Below, in pieces: positions 1-11,455 of a stretch of DNA of 64,000 nucleotides. The position numbers were made by a program, and so were the translations under genes. Below the pieces are notes generated by a model. The model saw nothing but the letters and a program-made list of their open reading frames with translations, had not been told where the DNA came from and searched no databases. Origin of the DNA: Orychophragmus violaceus (lineage: Eukaryota; Streptophyta; Magnoliopsida; Brassicales; Brassicaceae); NCBI GenBank assembly GCA_030180135.1, contig CM058229.1, forward strand, positions 42,683,522 to 42,747,521, in the 5' to 3' direction. How positions within the stretch are numbered: position 1 is the first letter of the stretch; every line of letters starts with the position of its first letter.

Positions 1-101
1 CATCTATAAATGTTTGTTAAAATTCAACTCCAACGTAGGTATGCTTTAAAACTTTTGTTTGTTAAATAATTTAAGCTTTGCTTTTTTCTAAATTTTAAAA
101 T

Positions 102-345
102 AAAGTTTGTTGAGCGGTTGAGGTAGTCCAAGTGGTAGAAGGGTTTGAGGTGGCAAACACCATCCGGGTTCGACTCCAGGCAGAAACAAAAATGCCTCTT
201 CTGCTCACAACGCGGGTACTGGGCCTAAGGCCCAGAGAAAACCCTCCCAGGTGAAGCTGACCTGCGGCCTGACTGGGCCCATGAAGATTAGTCTGGACCT
301 CGGTCTGGGACCCTCCCTGAATTATCAAAAAAAAAAAAGTTTGTT
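102..345 (+). mobile_element. tRNA-derived SINE with target site duplication
   Basis: Short non-coding retroposon transcribed by RNA polymerase III and mobilised by LINE machinery. The body (112 to about 335) starts GAGCGGTTGAGG, has an A box-like segment near 124-135 and a clear B box GGTTCGACTCC at 167-177, then a GC-rich tRNA-unrelated part and an A-rich tail at 327-338. The 10-bp direct repeat AAAGTTTGTT flanks it at 102-111 and 336-345, so the insertion and its boundaries are well supported. The exact SINE family cannot be named from sequence alone. Confidence 0.85.
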
Positions 346-369
346 TGGGTTTATTATTCATAAATTTTG

Positions 370-896
370 GGTCAATGATTTCTTCAATTTCCAGAGAAAT
401 GAGAGATTTTATTACTTTCTAAATTAGAAGCAAAAGTAATATTCTATGTCTTTGAATTTTCTTTAAGATTTGTTATATGCATATTAAAATATTCTATATT
501 AATTTTTTCCTTCTTATGGTGCATTTTATAATATTGTAATTTAAAACAAATTACCGTTTAAAAAAATAAAGTATTTATAATTATGAATATGTTTAATGTA
601 TTTTTATATTTTATACTTTAAAAAAATTACCTTTTATGTATTTTTATTATTGAACACATATTATGAATTAATAAATTTACTTGATTTGCATTTGTTATGT
701 ATGATCTGCTTGATTTGTATTTGTTCTACGAGATCTGCATGATCTGCATTATTTGATGTGAGTTTACCATTCAAAGCCAAAATCCAACAAACTCATATAT
801 CTCGACTATACCAAAACTTTTCGATTAGGATAAAGACTTCATAACTAAATTTGTAAACACTTATATTCTTATCTATTAATAACAACAATCTAAAAA
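370..896. other. AT-rich spacer, no gene seen
   Basis: Low-complexity AT-rich DNA. The only pattern is a short run of related GATCTGC / TTGATTTG words around 680-760. No coding or RNA feature is supported. Confidence 0.5.
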
Positions 897-2530
897 ATAC
901 CAATGAATAGTCGTGTCTTTTCGTATTTATTCATTCATACATTTTCATATTTAATTCATATTTCGTTAAAAGATGTGTCTTTTCATTTTACAGTCACAAT
1001 TTTTTTGTGTCTTTTATTCGGAACCTTTCAAATCATATATAGTTTCAAACATCTTTCATCTAACCACATCATTTATCTTTTTTTTGTACACACCCTACTC
1101 TTTTATTTTTTTCTAACAAACATATTATAACTTAAAACCAGATTCACACCTACAAAAATGCAAAGAGCTTTACCCCAACGTTGTTCTCAATTACATAGTT
1201 TCAGATTATTTACGGATTAATCTCTTGATATTTTTCGCATATAAATTCTACTTTCGCCAAAAGGTACTTTTTTATTTTACTTTCACGTCCTTTAATTTTG
1301 TTCCTTATTCACAACCCTTGAAATAATATTTATTTTGAAGACATCATTTTCTATTTTTAGACATAGTAATATTTATTTTGAAGACATCACTTTCTTTTTT
1401 TAAGATACAACTCTTTAACATTTTCATTTTATTTATCTAGCCTGTTTTTTCTTCTTTTGCTCTTTTCGTTCACTCTTTCGTTATTTTTCTGACTATCATA
1501 TCCTTACTTAAAATCAGATATCACATCCACGTAGACACAAAGAACTTAATCACAAATAACCGTTTAAAAATACCAAATAATGGTCGTGTCTTTTCGGATT
1601 AATTCTCCATACCTTTTCGTATATAACTTTTATTTTCGTCAAAAGGTGTGTCTTTTCTTCTGCGACCACTTATTTTTATTGTGTCTTTTATTAATAGATT
1701 CTATTAATAATTTTAATTTTAAAATACCAATGAACGATCTTGTCTTTTCGCATTTATCCCTTCATACTTTTTTGTATTTAACTTCTATTTCATCAAATAT
1801 GTGTTTTTTCATACTACAACACGTCTTTTATTGTGTCTTTTAATCGCAACCTTTCAAATCATATATATAGTTTCAAACATGTTTCATCTAACCACATTAT
1901 TTATCTTCTATTTTTTCTTGTATACACACTACTCTTTTGTTCTTTCTAACAAGCATCCTAACTTAAAATCAGATTTCACACCTACAAAAACTCAAATTTT
2001 TTTACCACAACACTATTCCCAAGTACATAGTTTCAAAGTATTTACGATTAATCTATTGATATCTTTCGCATATAACTTCTACTTTCATCAAAATAAGTGT
2101 TTTATTTTACTTTCACGTCTTTTAATTTTGTTCCTTATTCACAATCTTTAAAATAATATTTATTTTTAAGACATCATTGTCAATTTTTTAGACACAATAA
2201 TATTTATTTTGAAGACATTATTTTCTATTTTTAGACACAATTCTTTAAATTTTTTTGTTTTATTCTTTTAACCTGTTTTTTCTTCTTTAGCTCTTTTCGT
2301 TCACTCTTTTGTTCTTTTATGACTATCATATTCTGACTTAAAATAAGATATCACATTCACATAGACACAAAGAATTTAATCACAAATAACCGTCTAAAAA
2401 TACCAAAGAACGATCCTGTCTTTTTGGATTAATTTATTTGTACCTTTTCATATATATCTGTTATTTTCTTCAAAAAGTGTGTCGTTTCATTCTATGGCCA
2501 CTTCTTTTATTTGTATATTAATAGATTAAT
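897..2530. repeat. Diverged ~825-bp tandem duplication
   Basis: Two head-to-tail copies, about 897-1724 and 1725-2530, align along their whole length with many substitutions and small indels. Shared landmarks include a block around GTGTCTTTT near 903 and 1730, TTTCAAATCATATATA near 1028 and 1853, and TAATCACAAATAACCG near 1549 and 2378. Each copy also starts and ends with related blocks (near 897, 1572, 1725 and 2398), so the unit itself contains an internal duplication. The small open frames here are AT-rich and look non-coding. The origin is unknown: it could be decayed transposon or satellite-like DNA. Confidence 0.7.
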
Positions 2531-2562
2531 CATGTATTTTTGAGATACATGTTATTAATATT

Positions 2563-2935
2563 TTAAATCTTAGTTCGATATTTTATTTAACTATGCATTT
2601 GGTTTTATGTGTGGAATATCAACCAATAATAGATGATAAAATTACAACAAAATTAAATGATAAAGTTATTTTCAATAATTGGTTTTTATTTCTAAATTCT
2701 GTTTTCAAGATTGAATAAATTGTTTATATATGTATTAGTTCATTTCAAATGAAAATATGAAAATCATTATAATTAAGAAGTAGTTAAAAGTATCTTTCAC
2801 TGATGAATAATTTTTACTCATATTATTTATATTTTTATATTAATAGTTTAAATCTTATTTAATATATTAATTAACTATGAGTTTGAGTTTATGTGTATAA
2901 TATCACCCAATAACCGATGATAACATTAGCAACAA
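2563..2935. repeat. Short diverged direct repeat
   Basis: About 88 bp at 2563-2650 recurs at about 2846-2935 (shared words TTAAATCTTA, TTTATGTGT, AATATCA, CGATGATAA/AGATGATAA, CAACAAA). It lies just upstream of the Helitron remnant and may be part of it. No gene is visible between the copies. Confidence 0.5.
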
Positions 2936-3174
2936 ACACAAGTAGTTCAAATAAGTGTTACTATATAATAATAACTTTATGAATTTTATATTTTTATGAT
3001 TTTATGAACTAATGTTGAAATTTAAAAGGAAAAAGAGGACGTCCATGCAAAAAGACACAAATTAATAATTTGATGCAATGTGGTGATTGTAATGCTTGAG
3101 TTTGGTTACTAGAAAGCACTGAAAGATGATGTAAGTAAATGACTTTGTTCTCAATTAGTTGTAAACAATAGCGT

Positions 3175-4481
3175 GTTTTACTTCTTGAAATGTGTACGCC
3201 ACCACCGTTATTAATGAATCTTCTAAGTGAACATTGTTTCTACGATATATCAGAACATATAACAATATCCTAGCTTTCATATGTATGGGTGCATAAATAC
3301 TTATGATTTGTATTGTTTTAAGGTACATAACTATCATTTTATAGGGTCATTGCTACCATATGATGGCGAGCCCCCAAAATTCTCTCAAATGTATATTTTT
3401 GATACATCTAATGAGTTAAAAATCGTTTAACATCGATCAATGGAAATGATTTTGACGAGGTAGATGAGAATATTGTATCACAACTAATAGATATGGTTGA
3501 CGAATTCAATATTTAGGCAAAGGTATTTTGAAAAGCAAGAGATAGATATGAGAGTACTGGACATGAAGAATTCTATATTCACTTAACTGATTATGATAAA
3601 AAATAGTATGATTTGCCCTCGTCAAATGAAATCGCAACTTTAGTTGTAGGTTATTTTAGTTCTGCAATGGGAGAAATAAATATTATTTTGCAACATTATT
3701 CTGAAATTCTCCAATGTATTTGAGTACTCATCCACTATATATTACTTTACAATATACATTTTTATTTCTATATGGTGAGATTGGATTTTACGAAAGCATT
3801 CAGTGTAGAAGTAGTTTTTTGGAAAGAGGAAAAAAAAATTGTTTCGAAGAGAGAATACGACATATATTGTGTACAAACGCGTTCAAGTGAATGTTCATCC
3901 ATTGCAAAAAGTGAAAGATAGTTTCATCAATTTATTGTTGATGCATATATTTCACTATAGTCATATGGTCTTCAATGGGTAAGATCAAACCAAGCAACAA
4001 TAAGGGTTAATATATATAATAATGTATGCGATGTTGTGAATACGGGATAATGATCCGAGAAGCATTGTAAAACGTATTGTATATTGCTATCATCTCGTAC
4101 AGTTATATTGAGGCTAACATATAATATACAAATAATAAAGAAAAATATAAGACGTGTGATTTGTCAAGAATAATTTGTTATTCACCAAACTCTTTTGAAG
4201 TGATCCGTACAGTAATATTTCCGATGTTGACAGTTTTTTACATGATTTTAAACAAGTCACAAGTGCATTGTTACCGTTTCAAGCTACATTCTTAATTTAG
4301 TAAAAAAAGACTTTTGAATATAATTTACCTGTTATAAATAATGGAATACATATATTCAATAGTTGCAGATATATTAAAATTAGTTTTAAAATACTAAATT
4401 TGGAAAAATATTTACTTGTATTTAAAAAATATATTTATTTAAAATAATATTCCGCGCAAACCCGCAGATTTTGTGCCTAGT
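3175..4481 (+). pseudogene. Decayed Helitron (Rep/helicase N-terminal region) with 3' terminus
   Basis: Forward-strand fragments, broken by stops and frameshifts, read like the helitron-helicase-like N-terminal domain of plant Helitron proteins: TPPPLLMNLL from 3196, GSLLPYDGEPPKFSQMYIF near 3344-3400, VSQLIDMVDEFN near 3475, EFYIHLTDYDKK then YDLPSSNEIATLVVGYF near 3570-3655, and QFHQFIVDAYI then GLQWVRSNQATIRVNIYNN near 3920-4020. Homology fades after about 4100, so the helicase part is missing. The block ends at 4451-4481 with a GC-rich CCGCGC...CCCGC segment followed by CTAGT, matching the CTRRT end of Helitrons, and the next base is T. No 5' TC end was found. Family resemblance is from memory; the decay is directly visible. 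Confidence 0.78.
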
Positions 4482-5939
4482 TAATATAATTACGATACCA
4501 TTTAATTTGGTTTGATCTTTGATTTTTATTTTTATAATCATTTACAAATACATACTGTGTATATCTGAATCCACAATAATTAAATATTTCTATTTTACTT
4601 TTCAAAAGCTTGTTTCTTTCAAAAGCCATAAATAGGATTGTATTTGTTTTCTTTATCATAAGGATGGGGTTTTCGACCAGTAAAATATAAAATGTCAGTG
4701 ATTCAATATTAACAAAAAACAGTTTCATTTGCGCACAGTATCAAAGTTATGTCCATATTACTCACATGTTCGATTTCTTAACGTATATTTATAGATTTAT
4801 CGAAGATAAAAGTGAAGAAAACTTTTATAACTTTTCACGTTTTTTAACATATAAGTTATCATTTTTCAAGATAATAAAAGTATTGATTTTAGAAGAAAGG
4901 ATCTCAGTTGTAACGTATAAGCAATCGAGTTGTTATATTGTATAATGTTACGTCCATACATATTTTATAGTGGATTAGGGTATGATAAAATCAAACCACG
5001 AAGTAATGTAGCTAACAAAGTAACAATGCAGGTTATTTGCTCTTGTCTTCTTCTCCCATCTTCTTCGCTCTTTGTCGGCTGCTCCAACCGATGGATCGAT
5101 CTTCTTCCCCACTCTCCCCTTTTCACTGTATAAGTGTGCTAATTGGATGGACCGTATATACGGGCTGTTTCTGCTGATATGATAAACTGATCTATGTTCA
5201 CTGAATGTTTACATTTAATTTCATAATTATAGATGAAATTCGATTAGGGAAAATGAATTAGTGAAAATGAATTTTTACAACGTGGTTATTGGTTTTGTAG
5301 ATGGATTCTAGAAAGAAGAAGATACTTTTTCGAGACAAGGATGATATAATTGTTATGAGGGAGATGTTAATGTTATGATAGGTTCAATGAATATTAGGAC
5401 AAGTTTGTCCCTTTTTCATGTGGAATTCTAAGTTTTAATACGTGTTATGAATTGTATGAAGATTTTATAGCAACCTCACATCACATTTTCAACAGACTGT
5501 TCGGAATTGGTGAAGATAGTGTCTGAACCAGAAGAATGATCAGCTTTCTCAATCCACCTGGATGAGTTTGAACGAAGGAAAGAGTATTCTCGCCCTTTGA
5601 TCTCTAGCATATACCTTGTACAAAAAATTTGACAGCATATAGGCTAGCACAAAGTGCACGTCTTAGACAGTCGATGAGTTTTCATGTTGGACCGGAGCCA
5701 CCATTATGGATAATTGATAGATAGGTTATATATTTTATCTTGTTGTAAAAAAATGAAATTCGATTAACTACAATAAGGACATTTTTGTAAAAAAAATTAA
5801 AAAAGAGTGTTGTTTTAGCTAACAGGGTCGGCCTTAAGCATATGCGAATGAAATATTATTAGTCTCGGTTTCCATTTTTCTTTGGAATTAATATACAAAT
5901 AACTTATAGTCCCTAAATTGTTAAGAAATACCTTTTTAT
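4482..5939. other. AT-rich spacer, no gene supported
   Basis: Contains only short open frames with no recognisable domain. A moderately GC-richer patch at about 5030-5140 and a degenerate-looking stretch at 5300-5720 could be old gene or transposon debris, but I cannot assign either. Confidence 0.4.
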
Positions 5940-6629
5940 CAGTATTCTAAAATACGCTATACGCTAGTCGGGCGGAGGACCACCGTTTAGCACCTAAACG
6001 TATACGCGGACGTTTACGCGGAGACTATATGGTGAATATTTTTTTGTAAAAAAATAATATATAAGTATATATTTATCAATATTATAGTACAAAATAATAT
6101 AATAAAATGGAAACAATCATTAGGTATTTAAAAATGTTTATATTCTCAATCAATTAAAAAAAATAATAGTTTTAACTCAAATTATAAAATTTCATAATAA
6201 AATGAAAATGTCAGATATCAAATTAAAGACAAACGTTCATATCATTTTTTATGTTAAATTTCATAAATTGATTGTAGTCGTATTTAAAAACAAGTTTTAA
6301 GATTATTACTTAATTATTAAAAAGTTATTTTCAAATAATTTAGTTTACATCAAACAAAAAGATGTTTTTCTTTGATATAATTGTGATTTTATTTTTAAAT
6401 ATGAGAAAAATCAAATAAAATAATATTATTTTACTTGGAACATTAATAGAACGCATAACGTATGTGTGAAATCAGTATCGTCCATTATTTAATTGTCGTA
6501 TATGTGGACATTTTTTATTTTTCTCTTAAAAATATGTATAGCAAAAATACGGTACGGTAAATTACTGTATAGCGCATAGACGCCGTATACGCGGGCGCCT
6601 GGAACGTATTTTAGAACACTGCTTTTTAT
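5932..6629. mobile_element. hAT-type MITE
   Basis: Non-autonomous DNA transposon, body 5940-6621 (682 bp). The terminal inverted repeat starts CAGTATTCTAAAATACG on the left, and the reverse complement of the right end starts CAGTGTTCTAAAATACG. GC-rich subterminal segments with CGTATACGCG words follow on both sides. The 8-bp target duplication CTTTTTAT is at 5932-5939 and 6622-6629, the length expected of hAT elements. The interior is AT-rich and has no ORF. Confidence 0.88.
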
Positions 6630-7373
6630 TAATACTTACACTAAAATATTTATGACCTCTAAATTTTTTTTTTTTGTTAAAGGGTTTTCATATATTAATA
6701 TAATAATTTTTTTTACAAGGAAATTAAAGCCCAACAACAAACCCAAGTGGGCCTAGCAATAGGAAACCATAGCTCGTTATCCCCCAAAAGTCTGGCCCAA
6801 AAACCTGTGAAACCTAGCCCGAAACCAAACAGCCGCCAACGCTGGAAGCATGCTTGCCGCCACCCTCCGAGAGATGAGAAACACCGTTTCTGAAACCGGA
6901 ACCGAGACTCCGACATGAACGTCACCACCAAAAAGCCGCACACCGAGAAACCGCGTTGAGGTACTACACCAGATAACAGGCCGGAGAACCGCCGTGAGAC
7001 GCCCTTCCACCGAAAAGGAGAGCAGAGCAGGTCCGAAAACCCATCGCCACAGAGCCGCCGGCTTGAGCTCGTTCACGCCGCCCTCTAGGCTTACTAGAGC
7101 CCATCGCCGGTTCATGCAGACCAGATCATCTTCCGCGACGCCTCACCACAGCCCACCAACCCCCGGACCTCGCTGCCAGAAACCCGATTGAGACAAGAAG
7201 AGGACTCACCCGCCACCAATACCGACTGCTCTGGAGGAACCGTAGCCGGATCCCGTCCTCTAGGGGTCCGGATCTGGACATAACCGCCTGCACCAACCGT
7301 CGGAGAGCCGTTGCTTCGCCACCGTAAGGATCGATTTGCCACGAATACCGAACCAGGACCGCCACATGCAAAG

Positions 7374-8076
7374 TGTTGGGATAGTGTCCTGAAATCACAC
7401 TTATACTCACTCCTGATGATAGTTGTGTGTCGAGATCAGACATTCGTATAATACTGGGCGGTTGCAATGTTTTGCTAGAAGCCTCTTGCAGTCTATAAGT
7501 TGTAGACTTACTGCCAGTATTATATGATCCTATAGGGTCACACACCTAAGCAAACTGGAAGCATGAAAGTGGGAATGATCATTATGGTAATGATCATACT
7601 TATGTGTATTGGATACACATTTACATAGAGTTTTACAATGTGTATGTCGATCGATGCATGAGTGCGTCGATCGATGCAGGCTTTTCGTGGAGGTGTGTCG
7701 ATCGACACAGTAAGTGTGTCGATCGTTGCACATCGGGTTTCGAAACTGATGTTTCGAATTAATGACGTAACCGAGCCGGGATTGTCCGACGGTTTGTGAT
7801 GTCATTTCCATGTCGATATATAAGGTCTTATATGGTCGACCTGAACCCTAGCCATCTGCTCTTCTCTCTGACAAAAAAGCAGAAACACCAGAAACTCTTA
7901 GATCCCACAGATCCGGCACTAGCATCCCGTTTCCAGCTTGTGTGCGTGTGTATCTGGTAGAGGCAAGGCATCTGTGTTGCTCACTGATCTCGTTCACCAA
8001 TTCCGCTGCCAGTTCAAGGTAAGAACGAGGTTGGTAAATTCAATATATCAAACCCTAGATCCTAGGAGATCCAACA
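7374..8076 (+). repeat. 5' LTR of Copia E1
   Basis: 703 bp, TGTTGG...CCAACA. It contains a TATATAA box at 7817-7823, so the part before about 7850 is probably U3. Two pairs of CGATCG-centred palindromes lie at 7648/7668 and 7699/7720. A stem ATAATACTGG (7448-7457) / CCAGTATTAT (7514-7523) and the block GATCCTATAGGGTCACACAC (from 7526) are shared with E2 and E6. Confidence 0.95.
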
Positions 8077-8077
8077 G

Positions 8078-8089
8078 TGGTATCAGAGC
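8078..8089 (+). other. Primer binding site of E1 (initiator Met tRNA)
   Basis: TGGTATCAGAGC one base after the LTR end, the usual complement to plant initiator methionine tRNA. Confidence 0.9.
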
Positions 8090-8234
8090 GTTGTTAGGGT
8101 TTAGCTATTGAATCTGATGCAATTAATTCGAAAACTGAGTTTGTTGAATTGATTATTGCCTGTGAAAATCGTGTTTTCAAGTGTTAATCTCGGATTAAAG
8201 CATCTGTTGAAAATTCGATACCTGTGTTCTCGCA

Positions 8235-8630
8235 GTGTGTCGATCGACACAAAGTGTGTGTCGATCGATGCAGAGCGAAAACACGTAAATAATTTTAGGG
8301 TTTGTCGCAGCGTGTCGATCGGTGCAAAGGGTGCGTTGATCGACACAGAGCGAAAACTCGCAAAATAATTTTAGGGTTTGTCGCAGCGTGTCGATCGGTG
8401 CAAAGCGTGCATCGATCGACACAGATCGAAAACTCGTAAAATCTTTTGGGTTGTTCGCAAAGCGTTGATCGACACTAAGCTTGTGTCGACCGTTGCATCG
8501 CGAAAACTCGCACTGTATCGATCGACGCACTGGGTGCATCGATCGATTCAATTGGTTGGTTTCGGTTGGATTGGATTGAACCGGAAACCAATTTGATTGT
8601 GGTTAGGATATGTCGATCGACACACAACTC
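8235..8630 (+). repeat. Leader array of paired CGATCG palindromes in E1
   Basis: Five pairs of 14-bp pseudo-palindromes in the untranslated leader. Core starts are 8241/8262, 8316/8337, 8392/8413, 8466/8487 and 8519/8540, every pair 21 bp apart, plus a single site at 8614. The first pairs sit in a degenerate tandem repeat of about 75-79 bp that includes GCGAAAAC and TTTTAGGGTTTGTCGCAG. Confidence 0.85.
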
Positions 8631-9130
8631 GCAGACTCAGGGGTTGGACTCCTAGTTGCGAATACCAAATCAAAATGAACCTAAACTTAATAAAACTGAA
8701 TGCTTTAATTAAATTGATAACTTCTTGGATGTATATTGGATATGCATCAAGATTAATTAGTTCCTTTCCTCAACATAATATCAAGTGATCTTGATGTCTT
8801 GCCCGATCTCGTCTACTGTCAGGACTCATGTTGTTGTTGGATATTCTTGGAGTCCTTGGTATCCACAACAATGTGGGTAATGCAGGTGATCATTAGTAGA
8901 CTTGCAGTGCAACTATTAGTGATCACAAGACAGAAGAGATTGGTTTTACTTGACTGGGCTGTCAGAAGTTCTGAGCCTAGAGACATCAGAGTAGATTAGA
9001 CATAGTTTGTTTCATCTACGACCAAGAGTTGTACTGGGTACAATTAGCAATGATTTGCTTACCTAAATAACTAAATTTTGGGTGATGGTAAGTTGCCCAC
9101 TCAGATTTTAGTGAAGTATGGATCTTGGTT

Positions 9131-9170
9131 CATTGTATTCATCTGAGGAAACATAGTTTTGAATACAATG
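9131..9170 (+). promoter_or_regulatory. Leader stem-loop before gag in E1
   Basis: CATTGTATTC (9131-9140) pairs with GAATACAATG (9161-9170) over a 20-nt loop, about 80 bases before the gag ATG. E2 and E6 keep the stem with compensatory changes, supporting a real RNA structure. Packaging or dimerisation is a plausible role but is inferred. Confidence 0.7.
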
Positions 9171-9248
9171 CGAGTTTTTCTTATTAGATAAGAATTCTCA
9201 TTTCTTGAGCATTATAACTAAAAACCTCTACCTCTTTTAATTACAGCT

Positions 9249-10413
9249 ATGTCTGTCTCAACTCACATCAACACTTTCTCGCTAAGATCCGTCCTTGAGA
9301 AGGACAAGTTAAATGGATCTAATTTCTTGGAATGGTATCGGAACCTGAGAATAGTTCTCAGGCAGGAACAAGGAATATGTCCTTGAAAGAGTTCTCCCTG
9401 AGAGGCCACGTTCCAATGCCCCGCAGACAGAAAAGAATGCTTGGGATAAGCATTCAGCTGATGTCAAAGATGTTAACTGTCTAATGCTGGTGACTATGAA
9501 CTCTGAGCTGCAGAAGCAATATGAGAACATGATGTCACCCATTGAGATGATTAACAGCCTGAAAGCTCTGTTTCAGGAGCAAGCTCGCACAGAGAGATAC
9601 CAGACGGTTAAGTCTCTCATGGATTGCAAGCTGGCTAAGGGCAGTCCAGTAAGTCCTCATGTCCTTAAAATGATGGGTTACATTGATAACCTGGGGAAAC
9701 TGGACTGTGCCATTAGTCAGGAGCTAGCCACTGACATGATTCTGCAGTCTTTGCCGTCATGTTTTGATCAGTTCATCATGAACTACAACATGCAGAACAT
9801 GACTAAGACATTGACTGAGTTGCACGGTATGCTGAAGACAGCAGAGCCGAACCTCAAGAAGGCTACTCCCAATGTCCTGATGGTACAAGGGGGTAAAAGG
9901 TTTAAGAAACCTAAGAAGGATAAGGGAAAGGCCCAAGTTGTCCAGGCTGAAATTCAGGACAAGCCCAAGCCGAAGCCCAAATCCGGGCCTTCTCCTGAGG
10001 ATAAGTGCAACTACTGCAAGCAGTTAGGGCATTGGAAAAGATACTGCAAGAAGTTCATGGAAGATTACAAGAAGCTGAAGAAGACGTATGATGCGTCTGA
10101 TTCAGGTATTTATGTTATCGAACTTAATGTTATATCTTCTAGTTCTACTTCGTGGGTATTGGATACCGGCTGCGGTGCTCATATTTGTACTAATATGCAG
10201 GCACTAAGAAACAGTAGAACGCTGAAGAAAGGACAAGTGGAGCTACGGGTCTGGAATGGAGCTAGGGTTGCTGCACTGGTCGTAGGCACCTGCGAATTGT
10301 CCTTACCGTCGGGCATGATTTTAATTTTGAATAATTGCTACTTTGTACCTGCGATTAGCAGAAACATAATTTCAGTTTCCGTATTGGATTTGGAAGGTTT
10401 ATTTTGCAGTTAA
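9249..10413 (+). pseudogene. E1 gag and protease region, frameshifted
   Basis: Nucleocapsid plus the start of the aspartic protease of the copia polyprotein. Translation should start at ATG 9249 (context CAGCTATG shared with E2 and E6). The first frame (STHINTFSLRSVLEKDKLNG) is lost at about 9371-9377, where one base is missing relative to E2; the frame open from before 9484 to 10413 carries the rest. A CCHC zinc knuckle (CNYCKQLGHWKRYC, 10008-10049) and the protease motif WVLDTGCGAH (10153-10182) are visible. A second indel at about 10398-10403 shifts out of frame just before the end. The product would be truncated; E1 cannot make a complete gag-pol itself. Confidence 0.9.
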
Positions 10414-11455
10414 GAATAAAGTTTGTTCTTTTAATCGTGATGGTATATTTTATGGTAGCGCCCCATTAGAAAATGGGTTATATGTTTTAAACCAAGAAAT
10501 GCCTAACTTTAACATAAATACAAAGCGGTTTAAGTCAAATGACGAAAACCCGACTTTCTTATGGCATTGTCGTTTGGGCCATATCAATGAGAAACACATC
10601 CAAAGGCTCCATCGAAATGGGCTTCTAGGCTCATTTGATTTTGAATCATGTGAGAAATGCGAATCTTGTTTGATGGGCAAAATGGCTAGAGCCCCTTTCA
10701 ACAAACCAAATGAAAGGGCCAGTGACTTATTCGGCCTTGTTCATACTGATGTATGTGGGCCGATGAGTACTGTTGCCAGAGGAAATTACAAGTACTTCAT
10801 TACCTTCAATGATGATTTCAGTAGGTATGGCTATGTCTATTTGATGAGACACAAGTCAGAATCCTTTGATAGATTCAAGGAATTCAAGAATGAAGTACAT
10901 AATCAACTTGGCAAAAGTATCAAAATTCTGCGATCGGATCGCGGAGGAGAATACTTGAGTCAAGAATTCAGTGACTATCTGAGCGAGTGTGGAATTATTT
11001 CACAACTCACTCCTCCTGGAACACCCCAATGGAATGGAGTGTCGGAGAGGAGGAATCAAACCTTATTGGATATGGTTCGGTCTATGATGAGTCATTCAAA
11101 TCTTCCATTATCCTTTTGGGGATACGCTCTAGAAACGTCTGCGTTTACACTAAATAGGGTACCATCTAAATCAGTGGAAAAGACACCACATGAATTGTGG
11201 ACTGGGAATGTTCCTAGTCTGTCTTTCCTGAGGATTTGGGGTTGCGAAGCTTATGTCAAACGTTTGATCTCTGACAAACTTGCACCCAAATCAGATAAAT
11301 GCTACTTCATTGGTTATCCTAAGGAAACCAAGGCATACTACTTTTACAACCAATCTGAGAACAAAGTATTTGTTCCTCGGGACTGTTCTTTTCTTGAGAG
11401 GGAGTTTCTCTCTAAGAAAAACAGTGGGAGTAAAGTACATCTTGAAGAAATTTGA
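10403..11455 (+). CDS. E1 integrase segment of the copia polyprotein
   Basis: Open frame after the second frameshift, encoding the end of the protease region and the integrase. It shows the HHCC zinc-binding motif (HCRLGHINEKHIQ then CEKCESC, about 10564-10670) and the DDE core: DVCGP near 10750, SDRGGEYLS near 10940, TPQWNGVSERRNQTLLDM near 11020. Integrase joins the cDNA ends to host DNA. The frame ends at a TGA (11453-11455) where E2 has CGA (Arg), consistent with a C-to-T nonsense change, and continues in the same frame afterwards. It has no start codon of its own and is part of a broken polyprotein. Confidence 0.88.
   Translation, partial: FAVKNKVCSFNRDGIFYGSAPLENGLYVLNQEMPNFNINTKRFKSNDENPTFLWHCRLGHINEKHIQRLHRNGLLGSFDFESCEKCESCLMGKMARAPFNKPNERASDLFGLVHTDVCGPMSTVARGNYKYFITFNDDFSRYGYVYLMRHKSESFDRFKEFKNEVHNQLGKSIKILRSDRGGEYLSQEFSDYLSECGIISQLTPPGTPQWNGVSERRNQTLLDMVRSMMSHSNLPLSFWGYALETSAFTLNRVPSKSVEKTPHELWTGNVPSLSFLRIWGCEAYVKRLISDKLAPKSDKCYFIGYPKETKAYYFYNQSENKVFVPRDCSFLEREFLSKKNSGSKVHLEEI

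Noticed and set aside
95..361. Minus-strand ORF of 88 codons
   Set aside because: It covers the SINE and its tail; non-coding retroposon sequence.
903..2151. Phe/Leu/Ile-rich ORFs that look like membrane proteins
   Set aside because: A by-product of T-rich DNA in a tandem repeat; not conserved as frames between the two repeat copies.
6713..7545. Overlapping GC-rich minus-strand ORFs
   Set aside because: No known domain; they run across the boundary between the retroposon and the E1 LTR, so they cannot be one gene.
7648..8630. CRISPR-like array or satellite
   Set aside because: Spacing and arms vary, the sites are palindromic and dispersed through LTR elements of a plant genome; not a CRISPR array.
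8101..8788. Several small ORFs on both strands rich in SIDT/VDRHT peptides
   Set aside because: They are translations of the CGATCG palindrome array in the untranslated leader of E1, open in many frames because the repeat lacks stops.
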